Shown here in pieces: positions 7,717-16,259 of a stretch of 47,674 nt of DNA. The first letter of the stretch is position 1. Each line of letters starts with the position of its first letter. This DNA comes from Bacteroidota bacterium (GTDB taxonomy: Bacteria; Bacteroidota; Bacteroidia; AKYH767-A; 2013-40CM-41-45): the NCBI GenBank assembly GCA_026391975.1, contig JAPLDB010000081.1, forward strand, positions 937 through 48,610. Direction: 5' to 3'. The notes beneath the pieces are model-generated. The model ran no database searches and was not told the DNA's origin. It worked only from the letters and a program-made list of their open reading frames with translations. The position numbers and the translations under genes are program-made.

Positions 7717-8505
7717 ATGGCTCAGAACATACACGCAAAAAAACATTTCGGGCAACATTTTCTCAAGGATGAAGGAATTGCAAAACAGATTTCTGATTTA
7801 CTTGAGCCCAATGGAAGGTATAAACAGGTTCTGGAGATCGGTCCGGGCATGGGAATACTCTCACAGTTTCTTTTTCAGCGGAAAGAATTTGAAACCAAAC
7901 TGATTGAAATAGACAAAGAGTCAGTTCAATATCTTCTTCAAAAATTTCCGGACAAGGCCCTTGATATTGCGGAAGGAGATTTTTTACGGATGGACCTGAA
8001 AAAAACCTTTCCTGAACCTTTCGCCATCATCGGGAATTTCCCATACAACATTTCCTCGCAAATCCTTTTTGCAGTGCTGGAGCATAAAGAACTGGTGCCC
8101 GAAGTTGTTGGCATGTTTCAAAAAGAAGTGGGAGAAAGAATTGCTTCCCCACCGGGAAACCGTGATTATGGTATTCCAAGTGTACTCTTGCAGGCGTGGT
8201 ATAATGTTGAACTTTTGTTCACTTTGAATGAAAATGATTTCACGCCACCGCCGAAAGTAAAATCATGCGTGCTGCGCTTTGAACGCAAAGAGAATTTTAT
8301 TTTAGGCTGCAATGAAAAACAATTTTTCAATGTTGTAAAAACAGCATTCAACCAGAGAAGAAAAATGCTGGGGAATGGACTTTTACCACTGCTTGAAAAA
8401 GAAAAAATTAAATCTTTGCCGTATATTACAATGAGGGCAGAGCAATTGGGTTGGGAGCAGTTTGTGGAATTAACAAATGAGATTGAACGGATAAAAACCA
8501 AATGA
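7717..8505 (+). CDS. rsmA: 16S rRNA (adenine1518/1519-N6) dimethyltransferase
   Basis: RsmA/KsgA dimethylates two adjacent adenines in the 3' hairpin of 16S rRNA during small-subunit maturation, using SAM. The 262-residue protein has the family opening KKHFGQHFL, the SAM-binding VLEIGPGMGILS, the catalytic NFPYN (NLPYN in most members) and the C-terminal helical domain with QRRKMLGNGL. Length is normal. An upstream TTG at 7708 is in frame, but ATG at 7717 gives the usual N-terminus (MAQNIHAKKHFG) and is preferred. It follows the duplicated repeat region and precedes an inverted repeat that may end its transcript. Confidence 0.95.
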   Translation: MAQNIHAKKHFGQHFLKDEGIAKQISDLLEPNGRYKQVLEIGPGMGILSQFLFQRKEFETKLIEIDKESVQYLLQKFPDKALDIAEGDFLRMDLKKTFPEPFAIIGNFPYNISSQILFAVLEHKELVPEVVGMFQKEVGERIASPPGNRDYGIPSVLLQAWYNVELLFTLNENDFTPPPKVKSCVLRFERKENFILGCNEKQFFNVVKTAFNQRRKMLGNGLLPLLEKEKIKSLPYITMRAEQLGWEQFVELTNEIERIKTK

Positions 8506-8569
8506 TCACGCAAAGACAGCAAAGAATAATAACCTGTATTTGCCTGGCGGGCTTTGCGCCTTTGCGTGA
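8506..8569. repeat. Inverted repeat of the CGCAAAG family, possible terminator
   Basis: The arms are TCACGCAAAGACAGCAAAG (8506-8524) and CTTTGCGCCTTTGCGTGA (8552-8569), complementary with one bulge and a 27-base loop. It fills the gap between rsmA and the dehydrogenase gene. No T-run follows, so a repeat-element origin is more likely than a dedicated terminator. Confidence 0.7.
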
Positions 8570-8581
8570 AATATCAGCTAC

Positions 8582-9523
8582 ATGAAAATATTATTCATTG
8601 ACACCGCACATTCCATTCTACAATCTTCGCTTGAAAAAGTCGGGCACGCGTGCGTCCCCGGATTCAAACTTTCACGAAAAGAAATATTGGATATGATTCA
8701 TGAGTATGACGGAGTCATTATCCGCAGCAGGATTCAGCTTGACAAAGAATTTCTCGACAAAGCCACACAACTGAAATTCATCGGAAGAGTTGGCGCGGGA
8801 ATGGAAAGCATAGATGTGAAGTATGCTGAAAGCAAAGGCATTGCCTGTATCAATTCTCCGGAGGGAAACAAAGATGCAGTCGGGGAACATGCGATCGGAA
8901 TGTTGCTTTCACTTTTCAATCACCTGAACAAAGCGGATCGTGAAGTCAAAGAAGGAAAATGGATAAGGGAAGCCAATCGCGGCGTAGAACTTTCAGGAAA
9001 AACAGTGGGCATCATTGGTCATGGGATGATGGGCAGTGCCTTTGCAAAAAAATTATCGGGGTTTGACTGCAACGTCATTGCCTATGACAAATACCTTCAT
9101 GATTTCTCTGATCGTTATGTGAAGGATGTATCAATGGAAGTAATTTTTAACGAAACTGATATACTATCCCTCCACGTTCCGCTTTCTCATGAAACGGAAT
9201 TTTTGGTGAATGATGCCTTTATCAATTCATTCCGGAAGAACATTTACATCATTAATACTGCCAGAGGCAAATGCCTGCGGACAGATGACCTGATTAAAAA
9301 TCTGAAAACCGGAAAAGTCTTGGGGGCATGTCTTGATACCATAGAATATGAAGATACATCTTTCGAGGCAGTGAGTGGTTTCAAAGAGCACCTAAAAGAT
9401 CTTCTGGAATATTCAGACAAAATAATGCTCTCGCCGCACATTGCCGGCTGGACTATAGAGAGCAAGGAAAAACTTGCAAAGGTTTTGGGCGAGAAAATAA
9501 TCCACAAATTCTCTGTTGCCTGA
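8582..9523 (+). CDS. D-2-hydroxyacid dehydrogenase, NAD-dependent
   Basis: A 313-residue cytosolic oxidoreductase interconverting a 2-oxoacid and a D-2-hydroxyacid. The NAD-binding GKTVGIIGHGMMG lies mid-protein, and the catalytic set is visible: Arg in INTARG, an acidic residue in the LDTIEYED stretch, and His in LSPHIAGW. It lacks the C-terminal ACT domain of the serA product at 12099-13337, so it is probably a paralogue with another substrate (glycerate, lactate and erythronate-4-phosphate are possibilities; not resolvable here). The terminal A of its stop is the first base of the following lipoprotein gene. Confidence 0.85.
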   Translation: MKILFIDTAHSILQSSLEKVGHACVPGFKLSRKEILDMIHEYDGVIIRSRIQLDKEFLDKATQLKFIGRVGAGMESIDVKYAESKGIACINSPEGNKDAVGEHAIGMLLSLFNHLNKADREVKEGKWIREANRGVELSGKTVGIIGHGMMGSAFAKKLSGFDCNVIAYDKYLHDFSDRYVKDVSMEVIFNETDILSLHVPLSHETEFLVNDAFINSFRKNIYIINTARGKCLRTDDLIKNLKTGKVLGACLDTIEYEDTSFEAVSGFKEHLKDLLEYSDKIMLSPHIAGWTIESKEKLAKVLGEKIIHKFSVA

Positions 9524-10275
9524 TGAAGTTTTCTGCATACATACTCTTGATTTGTACGGTGGCATTGCAAGCATGCAAAACGAAGGAGCTTAAATATGGC
9601 TTTATCAGAAAGAAGAAAACAGACTCATACAGGCAAATCATTGATTTGAAAGAAGGTTCTCTCCTGGTTATGTTGCATTCGCGTCAAAACCAAATAGACA
9701 CGTTGAAAAATATGGAAAGAAGTGAAGAAGCTGTTAGCATTCAAAAGAAACAGTCAGAAAAAAATAAAGCCATCATCAAAGGATTCCATAAGCACTTTGA
9801 TTTTTGTCCGGTTTATTTTTTTATGAATACGCAAGCCAATGATTTGATTGAAAAAGGTGCTGATTCTGTAACATTCTTAAACGACAGTCTGAAACAGGAC
9901 ACTTCCATCCGCCTCACTTCCAAATATTTTCTGGTTGCCGAGTTCGGAAACATGCAAATGGACACGGCAAAATATTATAACGGTGATCGTCTTTCAACTC
10001 AGGACACCGGCGCCTGGCGAAAACCATATTATTATTCCACCTCTACTTTCGACTATCAGGCATTTATTTTTGAAAGTCCTCAGTTAGTTCAATTGAAAAG
10101 TCCGTTCCCGTATTTTGTTATGATAACTGAAACTGAGAGAAAGATCTTACTGCTGGATTCCATTGTCACAAAAGCAGACAGAAGGCTGAAGTATTTTTAT
10201 CAGAAAGCCAATGAACAGATTTTAATTAAGAGGTTCCGTCCATATTTCAAGGACAAAATCAAAATCTCAAATTAA
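9523..10275 (+). CDS. Putative lipoprotein of unknown function
   Basis: A 250-residue protein with a lipoprotein signal: a short hydrophobic stretch ending LQAC, so Cys18 would be acylated and the protein anchored in a membrane facing the periplasm. The remainder is lysine- and aromatic-rich with no motif I recognise; KYFLVAEFGN and RRLKYFYQKANEQI are typical segments. Its ATG overlaps the TGA of the dehydrogenase gene by one base, so the two are translationally coupled although their locations differ. It converges with the aspartate kinase gene, with only 3 bases between stops. Confidence 0.65.
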   Translation: MKFSAYILLICTVALQACKTKELKYGFIRKKKTDSYRQIIDLKEGSLLVMLHSRQNQIDTLKNMERSEEAVSIQKKQSEKNKAIIKGFHKHFDFCPVYFFMNTQANDLIEKGADSVTFLNDSLKQDTSIRLTSKYFLVAEFGNMQMDTAKYYNGDRLSTQDTGAWRKPYYYSTSTFDYQAFIFESPQLVQLKSPFPYFVMITETERKILLLDSIVTKADRRLKYFYQKANEQILIKRFRPYFKDKIKISN

Positions 10276-10278
10276 TTC

Positions 10279-11547
10279 CTAACCCTCCTTCATCACCACC
10301 TGTGCCGTATGCCGGCTGCGCTGTTCAAGTAAAATGGTTTTGTCTTTCGTAAGCTTGTCAATCGTGGACTGGTAATAATGCCGAACAGTTACAAGTCGCA
10401 GGTTGTCATTGTAGAGCACTTTAAAATCTTTGTGGAGTTCGTCAATGAGACCCGGTATTTTGAATGGATCGTTGTCTGCGCACACAGAAAAACTAATCGC
10501 CGAATTCTGCATCAGGTTTATTTTCACTTTGTGATCGGCAAATGTTTTAAAAATTTTACTGAGTGCGTCTTCGGCAACAAATGAAAAATCTTTTGCGGAG
10601 ATGGAAAGTAGGATCTGGTTTGCTTTAAAAATAAAACATGGAACCAGTGGCTTGGTAGATGTATAATTCCCAATGCTTGTTCCGATCTCCTTCGGTGCAA
10701 GGAAAGAACGAACACGCAACGGAATGTTTTTATTCTCCAGCGGCTTTATGGTTTTGGGATGGATGACCGTTGCGCCATAATAGGTTAATTCAATTGCATC
10801 GAGGTAACTCACTTCCTGCAATTTCACCGCATCAGTATAATATTTTGGATCAGCGCTCAACACTCCGGGAACATCCTTCCAGACCACCATTTCCTCCGCA
10901 TTGAGGCAATAAGAAAGAATGGCCGCAGTATAATCTGATCCTTCCCTTCCGAGTGTTGTTGTAAAATTTTCACTTGTGCCGCCAATGAATCCCTGGGTGA
11001 GGATGATCTTGTCCTTTTTCTGCAACTCAGTAATTTTATTCCGAACAAGGCTTTCTGTAAGCGTCCAGTTTATTTGGCCTTCCCTGTAGGTATTGTCTGT
11101 CTGAATAATATCCCGTGCATCAAGCCACTGATTTGAAAAACCGTTTTCATTCAGATAAGCACTCATGATTTTGGTTGACATTAATTCACCTTGCGAAACA
11201 ATCTGGTCATAGATAAATGCATACCCTTTTGCAATACCATCTTCCATCACCCATTCAATTTCGGTAAATGCATTTTCTACCTGTTGAAATATTTTATGAT
11301 CCGTTCTGAAACCAAGTCCGTCAAGAATTTTGAAATGAAAATCCTTCACTTCAGTAATCGCTTCTTTTACATCCTGCTTTTTGTAATAAAAAGCATTTAC
11401 CACTTTTTCAAGCGCATTGGTAGATTTTCCCATAGCAGAAATCACCACCACCAACGGCTCATTTTTAAATAAAGAAAGGATGGCAGCAACGTTTTTTACT
11501 GATTCTGCGTCTTTAACCGAAGCACCACCGAATTTGAATATCTTCAT
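10279..11547 (-). CDS. lysC: Aspartate kinase
   Basis: A 422-residue monofunctional aspartokinase phosphorylating L-aspartate, the first step to lysine, threonine, methionine and meso-diaminopimelate. The N-terminal MKIFKFGGASV is the family signature, and the central TLGREGSDYTAAILS is the substrate/ATP segment. The C-terminal ~120 residues form an ACT-type regulatory region (FSFVAEDALSKIF, INLMQNSAISF). No fused homoserine dehydrogenase is present. Its product is needed for the DAP that the murE in this window would add. The gene is alone; a repeat element sits just upstream. Confidence 0.92.
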   Translation of the reverse strand: MKIFKFGGASVKDAESVKNVAAILSLFKNEPLVVVISAMGKSTNALEKVVNAFYYKKQDVKEAITEVKDFHFKILDGLGFRTDHKIFQQVENAFTEIEWVMEDGIAKGYAFIYDQIVSQGELMSTKIMSAYLNENGFSNQWLDARDIIQTDNTYREGQINWTLTESLVRNKITELQKKDKIILTQGFIGGTSENFTTTLGREGSDYTAAILSYCLNAEEMVVWKDVPGVLSADPKYYTDAVKLQEVSYLDAIELTYYGATVIHPKTIKPLENKNIPLRVRSFLAPKEIGTSIGNYTSTKPLVPCFIFKANQILLSISAKDFSFVAEDALSKIFKTFADHKVKINLMQNSAISFSVCADNDPFKIPGLIDELHKDFKVLYNDNLRLVTVRHYYQSTIDKLTKDKTILLEQRSRHTAQVVMKEG

Positions 11548-11557
11548 TGAAAACAGA

Positions 11558-11640
11558 ATTGAGATGCGAGAATTGAAAAATGATAATTGATAATGTTAAC
11601 TATTCCACTCTCAATACTCATATCTCAAATCTAACATCTA
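11558..11640. repeat. Imperfect inverted repeat (CTCAATACTCATATCTCA family)
   Basis: The left arm GAGATGCGAGAATTGA near 11561 is similar to the reverse complement of the right arm containing TCTCAATACTCATATCTCA (11609-11627). That 19-base string recurs exactly at 46644-46662 within another inverted repeat upstream of topA. The element fills the gap between the GNAT and aspartate kinase genes. Confidence 0.65.
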
Positions 11641-12090
11641 TTTAAGATCAATTTTACAATCCAACCACTCTGCCTCTATCCTTGCATCAAGTCTCTTATA
11701 GAATTCAATCGCCCTTACATTCCAGTCCAGAACCTGCCAGTGCAATTGCTTTGCACCAATTTTCTTCGCTTCCTCAACATAGAGATCAAATAATTTTTTT
11801 CCGATTCCTTTGCTGCGGTATTTTTCTGTGATAACGATATCATCTAAATACAACCCCCTACCTTTCCAAGTAGAGTACTTTACAAAGTAAACGGCAATGC
11901 CGATGATTTTCTCATCAAGTTCAGCAACATGAAATCTGAATACCGGTTTTTCACCAAAGCCATCTTCTTCCATCAGCGCTACGGTATTGGTAACTGCATC
12001 AGGAGCTTTTTCAAATTCTGCCAGCTCATGGATCAATGCAAGAACGCCCGGCAAATCTTTCTTCTCTCCTTTTCGAATGATGATGTTCAT
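11638..12090 (-). CDS. GNAT-family N-acetyltransferase
   Basis: A 150-residue acetyl-CoA-dependent acetyltransferase. The acetyl-CoA-binding motif A is YLDDIVITEKYRSKGIGKKL (RSKGIG), followed by LHWQVLDWNVRAIEFYKRL, which resembles diamine N-acetyltransferases of the SSAT-like group. That points to a small amine or amino-acid substrate, but specificity cannot be assigned. It begins 8 bases after the serA stop on the same strand and is very probably in the serA transcript. Confidence 0.85.
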   Translation of the reverse strand: MNIIIRKGEKKDLPGVLALIHELAEFEKAPDAVTNTVALMEEDGFGEKPVFRFHVAELDEKIIGIAVYFVKYSTWKGRGLYLDDIVITEKYRSKGIGKKLFDLYVEEAKKIGAKQLHWQVLDWNVRAIEFYKRLDARIEAEWLDCKIDLK

Positions 12091-12098
12091 TTTCTTGT

Positions 12099-13337
12099 TT
12101 AGTATAAACTTCTGACGCGTATTGTATGTTTCACCTTCCTGAGCGCATCAAGTACCTTTGGAGAAGTCTTCTTATCAATGTCTATGACAGCATATCCGAT
12201 CTGCGCATTGGTCTTCAGGTATTGACCCAGGATATTCACATTGAGGTCTGAAAATATTTTATTCATTTCTGAAAGTACCCCCGGAAGGTTCTTGTGAATA
12301 TGAAGGATGCGATGGGTGTCATTCTGTACCGGCAGATGCAGATCAGGAATGGTAAGCGAGCCCACTGTTGAACCGGTATTTAAATAGCTCATCATTTTAC
12401 CCGCAACGTCTAAACCGATATTTTCCTGTGCCTCAACAGTACTTCCGCCAATATGCGGGGTTAAAAATACATTCGGTAAATTCTGAAACAGGCTTTTAAA
12501 TGGTTCCTCATTCGATGAGGGTTCAATCCTGAAAACGTCTCCTGCATATCCACCCAGCTTTCCATTCAGCAATGCCTCACGTGCATCCTCTTCAATAACC
12601 AGGTCACCACGCGCGCAATTGATCAAGATGGCGCCTTTTTTCATTTCTGCAAGTGCCTTTGCATCAAACATATTTTTGGTAGAAGGCAATCCGGGAACAT
12701 GAATGGTAACCACATCGCTTTGCTGTAACAAATCCTTCAAACTTTTTGATGCGCGTGCATTGCCAAGGGGAAGTTTCGGCTCGATGTCATGGTAGACTAC
12801 CTGCATGCCCATTGATTCAGCCAAAACACTTACCTGTGAACCAATGTGACCATAGCCAATGATGCCAAGTGTTTTTCCCCTGGCTTCATAGCTTCCACTG
12901 CTACTCTTTTCCCACTTACCTTTATGGAGGTTATTGTTTTTATCAATGGCTTTCCTAAGAAGTAAGATCAATTCTGCAATAACAAGTTCAGCTACAGAAC
13001 GCGTGTTTGAAAACGGAGAATTGAAAACAGCCACGCCCAGCATGGTACTTTCATTCATGTCAATCTGATTGGTACCAATGCAGAATGCCCCTATGGAAAG
13101 GAGTTTGTCGGCCTTTGCAAGTGCTTCAGCAGTAACCTGAGTTTTTGAACGGATACCCAAAACATGCACCCCTTTCAGCTTTTCTCGCAGTTCTTCAGGC
13201 TTCAGGGCATGATTGAGCGACTCAATATTCGCATAACCTTCGCGTTTAAATAATTCAATTGCCGATTTATGGATTCCCTCAAGGAACAGAATACTGATTT
13301 TCTCCCTGGGGTAAGAAGTCTTTGGTCCTGTTGTCAT
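12099..13337 (-). CDS. serA: D-3-phosphoglycerate dehydrogenase
   Basis: SerA oxidises 3-phosphoglycerate to 3-phosphohydroxypyruvate, the first step of serine synthesis. From the ATG at 13335-13337 the protein is 412 residues, close to the ~410-residue E. coli-type enzyme with one C-terminal ACT domain. Visible are the NAD site GKTLGIIGYGHIGSQ, catalytic Arg in LINCARGD, Glu in the FRIEPSSNEEP stretch, His in LTPHIGGS, and the ACT segment HKNLPGVLSEMNKIFSDL that would bind serine. An in-frame ATG at 13445 would add 36 residues translated through a -7 promoter box and a repeat, so it was rejected. The GNAT gene follows in the same operon. Confidence 0.93.
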   Translation of the reverse strand: MTTGPKTSYPREKISILFLEGIHKSAIELFKREGYANIESLNHALKPEELREKLKGVHVLGIRSKTQVTAEALAKADKLLSIGAFCIGTNQIDMNESTMLGVAVFNSPFSNTRSVAELVIAELILLLRKAIDKNNNLHKGKWEKSSSGSYEARGKTLGIIGYGHIGSQVSVLAESMGMQVVYHDIEPKLPLGNARASKSLKDLLQQSDVVTIHVPGLPSTKNMFDAKALAEMKKGAILINCARGDLVIEEDAREALLNGKLGGYAGDVFRIEPSSNEEPFKSLFQNLPNVFLTPHIGGSTVEAQENIGLDVAGKMMSYLNTGSTVGSLTIPDLHLPVQNDTHRILHIHKNLPGVLSEMNKIFSDLNVNILGQYLKTNAQIGYAVIDIDKKTSPKVLDALRKVKHTIRVRSLY

Positions 13338-13343
13338 CGGGCG

Positions 13344-13351
13344 CAAAAGTA
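13344..13351 (-). promoter_or_regulatory. -7 promoter box of serA; near-leaderless mRNA
   Basis: On the minus strand this is TACTTTTG, an exact TAnnTTTG match ending 6 bases before the serA ATG. Transcription would start at or within a base or two of the start codon, so the mRNA has almost no leader. It also supports 13337 as the true start. Confidence 0.55.
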
Positions 13352-13429
13352 TAGATTGACTTGGAAAAGTAAGCCTTATACTATTATAAGTTATTAGTAA
13401 AGGCCAAAAATTTGACTCCTTACTTTTCC

Positions 13430-13538
13430 GCCACGAATTCCACAAATTAACACGAACTAATTGCTAAGTTCATAAAAGTATTCTCGCCAAAGATTTCACC
13501 AATCAGGGCTTTTGGTGCTAATTCGTGAAATTCGTGGC
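13430..13538. repeat. Inverted repeat, GCCACGAATT family
   Basis: GCCACGAATTCCACAAATTA (from 13430) pairs with TAATTCGTGAAATTCGTGGC (13519-13538), with two mismatches over 20 bases and about 70 bases between. It fills the gap between divergent serA and fbp. Sequences of this CACGAATT type are, as I recall, common intergenic repeats in Bacteroidota. Confidence 0.7.
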
Positions 13539-13622
13539 AAAATTTAATCCGGGCAATACCACATCAGTGAAAATTCAAAACACTAAATTCCTTTTTCGAT
13601 ATTTGCGGCCTGAATCCACGAA

Positions 13623-14639
13623 ATGAAAAAAGTAACAACACTCGGTCAATTCATCATAGAGAGGCAAAAAGACTTTCCATTCGCGAAAGGAGAATTATCG
13701 CGTTTGCTTCGTGACATAGGCATTGCCGCCAAGATTGTAAACCGTGAAGTGAACAAGGCCGGTCTGGTTGACATTCTCGGTGAACATGGCACTACCAACA
13801 TCCAGGGAGAAGAAGTGAAAAAACTTGATGTGTTCGCCAATGAACAATTCATTGATGCGCTGAGTTCAGGAGGTGAAACATGTGCCGTTGCCTCTGAAGA
13901 AAATGAAGAGATTATTCATATTGAAGGCGAAGTAAGTGCCAATGCAAAATATGTTGTGAGTGTCGATCCACTCGATGGTTCTTCGAATATCGATGTGAAC
14001 GTATCAATCGGAACAATCTTTTCAATTATCAGGAGAAGCAGCGAGCCCGGAATCCCTGTCAATGAAAATGATTACCTGCAAAAAGGTACTTCCATGGTGG
14101 CAGCAGGATATATTATTTACGGTTCTTCCACGATGCTGGTATATACAACAGGACGTGGTGTAAACGGCTTTACGCTTGACCCCAGCATTGGAGAATTCTG
14201 TCTTTCGCACCCCGATATGAAATGCCCTGAAGAAGGAAAAATCTACTCGATCAATGAAGGCAACTATGTGCATTTTCCTGAAGGGGTAAAGCAGTATATT
14301 AAATATTGCCAGGTGGAAGATGAAGCAACGAAACGGCCATATTCTTCCCGATACATCGGATCTCTGGTGGCAGATTTTCACCGCAATTTGCTTAAAGGCG
14401 GGATATTCATTTATCCGAGTACAGCAAAATCACCCAATGGAAAATTGCGCCTGCTGTATGAATGCAATCCCGTTGCATGGATCATTGAACAAGCTGGCGG
14501 CAAAGCCAGTGATGGCTACACCCGTATCATGGAGAAGCAGCCGAAAACATTGCATGAACGGACACCTTTATTTATCGGTTCTGCCAACATGGTAACGATG
14601 GCAGAGGAGTTTATGCAGAAATTCTCTCCTAAAAACTAA
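13623..14639 (+). CDS. fbp: Fructose-1,6-bisphosphatase, class I
   Basis: A 338-residue class I FBPase hydrolysing fructose-1,6-bisphosphate to fructose-6-phosphate in gluconeogenesis. The metal-binding signature [18 protein letters not shown] is complete, and the C-terminal [19 protein letters not shown] is the second conserved block, with substrate-contact residues. Length is normal. It is transcribed alone: divergent from serA, with a GATATTTG box (one mismatch to TAnnTTTG) about 17 bases before the ATG. The next gene (msrB) starts 134 bases downstream. Confidence 0.95.
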   Translation: MKKVTTLGQFIIERQKDFPFAKGELSRLLRDIGIAAKIVNREVNKAGLVDILGEHGTTNIQGEEVKKLDVFANEQFIDALSSGGETCAVASEENEEIIHIEGEVSANAKYVVSVDPLDGSSNIDVNVSIGTIFSIIRRSSEPGIPVNENDYLQKGTSMVAAGYIIYGSSTMLVYTTGRGVNGFTLDPSIGEFCLSHPDMKCPEEGKIYSINEGNYVHFPEGVKQYIKYCQVEDEATKRPYSSRYIGSLVADFHRNLLKGGIFIYPSTAKSPNGKLRLLYECNPVAWIIEQAGGKASDGYTRIMEKQPKTLHERTPLFIGSANMVTMAEEFMQKFSPKN

Positions 14640-14773
14640 TTGTGCGAATAACGAATCCTTGCGAATTTTCGAATACTGAATTTTCAATTCCACATTAACC
14701 TTTTAACTTTTCGTTTGTTAAATTTCTGAATCCGGATTTGGATACAATTCGTTTATCAGTCAAAATAAAATCT

Positions 14774-15259
14774 ATGAAATTCATTTTAATATCGATCGCA
14801 GTCATTTCAACCTGCCTGTTTGCCTGCGGACAATCTCCTTCAAAGGATAAAAAAGAGACAACCATGACAAAGTATGAAGTCGTAAAAACTGATGCCGAAT
14901 GGAAGAAACAATTAACGCCTGAACAATACAATGTAACCCGCGAACAGGGCACAGAAAGCGCTTTCAGCGGAGTTTACTGGGATAACCATGAAAAAGGAAC
15001 ATACAAATGTGTGTGTTGCGCCAATCCGCTTTTCCTTTCTGATAATAAATTTGAATCCGGCACCGGATGGCCAAGTTTTTACCAGCCGCTCAATAAAACG
15101 AACGTTGGAGAAACAACCGATTCAAGTTATGGCATGAGCCGCACGGAAGTGCATTGCAACCGTTGCGGAGCGCATTTGGGACATGTCTTTGATGACGGGC
15201 CAAAGCCAACGGGATTAAGGTATTGCATCAACTCGGCATCGCTGACGTTTGAAAAGTAA
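14774..15259 (+). CDS. msrB: Peptide-methionine (R)-S-oxide reductase, lipoprotein form
   Basis: MsrB reduces the R-sulfoxide of methionine in oxidised proteins. The 161-residue product starts with a lipoprotein signal ending CLFAC, so it is probably membrane-anchored and guards envelope proteins. The catalytic domain shows both zinc CxxC pairs (CVCC and CNRC), the [11 protein letters not shown] block, [12 protein letters not shown] and the catalytic Cys in RYCINSASL. An upstream in-frame ATG at 14738 would put 12 residues before the signal, so the ATG at 14774 is preferred. A long hairpin (15252-15295) overlaps its stop codon and may end transcription. Confidence 0.93.
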   Translation: MKFILISIAVISTCLFACGQSPSKDKKETTMTKYEVVKTDAEWKKQLTPEQYNVTREQGTESAFSGVYWDNHEKGTYKCVCCANPLFLSDNKFESGTGWPSFYQPLNKTNVGETTDSSYGMSRTEVHCNRCGAHLGHVFDDGPKPTGLRYCINSASLTFEK

Positions 15260-15295
15260 CCCGGTGGGTCGCGCAGCACCCGCTGGGTTACTTTT
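15252..15295. repeat. REP-like palindrome, left flank of RAYT; hairpin after msrB
   Basis: AAAAGTAACCCGGTGGGT pairs with CACCCGCTGGGTTACTTTT around a short GC-rich loop. The core strings CCGGTGGGTCG and CACCCGCTGGG recur in inverted orientation at 16205-16257 on the other side of the tyrosine transposase gene. It can also fold as an intrinsic terminator for msrB, since TTTT follows the stem. Confidence 0.75.
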
Positions 15296-15442
15296 AGCTA
15301 CATCCTACGAGTTGATTTCCTTTGTGAGTATTTAGAACGGACTAAACACCAGCCGAGCTGAATTTTCTGATTTAATAAACCCTATTCTTCGGATGTATCA
15401 ATAAGTAGATGGGCATAGATTTGTCTTTTAACCATCCTACTT

Positions 15443-16072
15443 ATGTCCGATGTCCAGGTTCCACTCCTCCCTACCCATTACTACCATATTTACAACCATG
15501 CGATTGGAAAAGAAAATCTATTCAACAACGAAAAAGATTATCAATACCTCCTTGATAAAATAAAACCGCACATACTACCCGTATGCCACATTCTATCCTA
15601 TTGTTTGATGCCCAATCATTATCATTTTGTTGTGCAGATTAAATCCCTTCAGGAAGTATCATCTTTTTTGGAAATCAAGCACGGTGCTGATAAATTCAAT
15701 AGAAAAAAATCTGCAGATGAAAATTACATTGTCAATCAGATCAGCCAGCAGTTTTCTAATCTGTTTAATACCTATGCAAAACACTACAATTTTCACAATG
15801 ACAGATGGGGTAGCTTGTTTAAAAGAAACTTCAGAAGAAAAGAAATTACGGATACGGATTATCTAAAAAAAGTGATTTGCTATGTTCACCAGAATCCTGT
15901 TGAGGCAGGTTTTGTACAAGCAATGAAGGACTGGAAATTTTCTTCGTATCTTGCTTTTCAAAGCAGCATGGAAACCTTTATTGCAAGGGATGAAACACTG
16001 GAATTATTTGGCGGGAGAAAGAATTTTGATGCATATCATGCGGTGAGGAGTGAGTTGAAGGATGGGTTTTAA
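15443..16072 (+). CDS. REP-associated tyrosine transposase (RAYT, Y1/HUH-like)
   Basis: A 209-residue single-strand DNA transposase relative of IS200/IS605 TnpA. The HUH motif is in LMPNHYHFVVQI (H59, Y60, H61), and the family blocks NTYAKHYNFHNDRWGSLF and YVHQNPVEAG follow. The nucleophilic tyrosine is probably in the NTYAKHYN region, but I cannot assign it for certain. RAYTs are domesticated single-copy enzymes linked to the spread of REP palindromes. Here the gene lies between two inverted copies of one palindrome type (15252-15295 and 16199-16257), as expected for a RAYT-REP unit. It appears intact. Confidence 0.88.
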   Translation: MSDVQVPLLPTHYYHIYNHAIGKENLFNNEKDYQYLLDKIKPHILPVCHILSYCLMPNHYHFVVQIKSLQEVSSFLEIKHGADKFNRKKSADENYIVNQISQQFSNLFNTYAKHYNFHNDRWGSLFKRNFRRKEITDTDYLKKVICYVHQNPVEAGFVQAMKDWKFSSYLAFQSSMETFIARDETLELFGGRKNFDAYHAVRSELKDGF

Positions 16073-16198
16073 TTTCCTTATTTGTTATCGCCACTTAGCC
16101 GGTGGTGATCAGGCAACATAAATCAGTCAATCGAAAATGATTATAATAACTTAATTTTAGATAAAGATACTCTTAAAGATGACTCGCACAATTTTCAT

Positions 16199-16257
16199 CG
16201 GGATCCCAGCGGGTGCCCAGATCCCGAAAAGCCGGGATCTGATCGACCCACCGGGTT
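16199..16257. repeat. REP-like palindrome, right flank of RAYT
   Basis: CCCAGCGGGTGC (16205-16216) and CGACCCACCGGGTT (16244-16257) enclose an inner hairpin AGATCCCG-loop-CGGGATCT. Read in reverse complement, the outer strings match those of the left element: AACCCGGTGGGTCG, then CACCCGCTGGG. It also lies directly after the DUF2461 gene stop on the minus strand and could end that transcript. Confidence 0.75.
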
Positions 16258-16259
16258 CG

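Noticed and set aside
13338-13445. N-terminal extension of serA by 36 residues to an upstream ATG
   Set aside because: The extension runs through an exact -7 promoter box and into a repeat arm, and the shorter form has the normal family length.
14645-14674. Four CGAAT words after fbp
   Set aside because: Spacing is irregular (7, 10, 8) and no stem of note forms; possibly a degraded repeat but not strong enough to list.
14738-14773. Upstream ATG for msrB
   Set aside because: The added residues precede a clear lipoprotein signal; the later ATG fits better.
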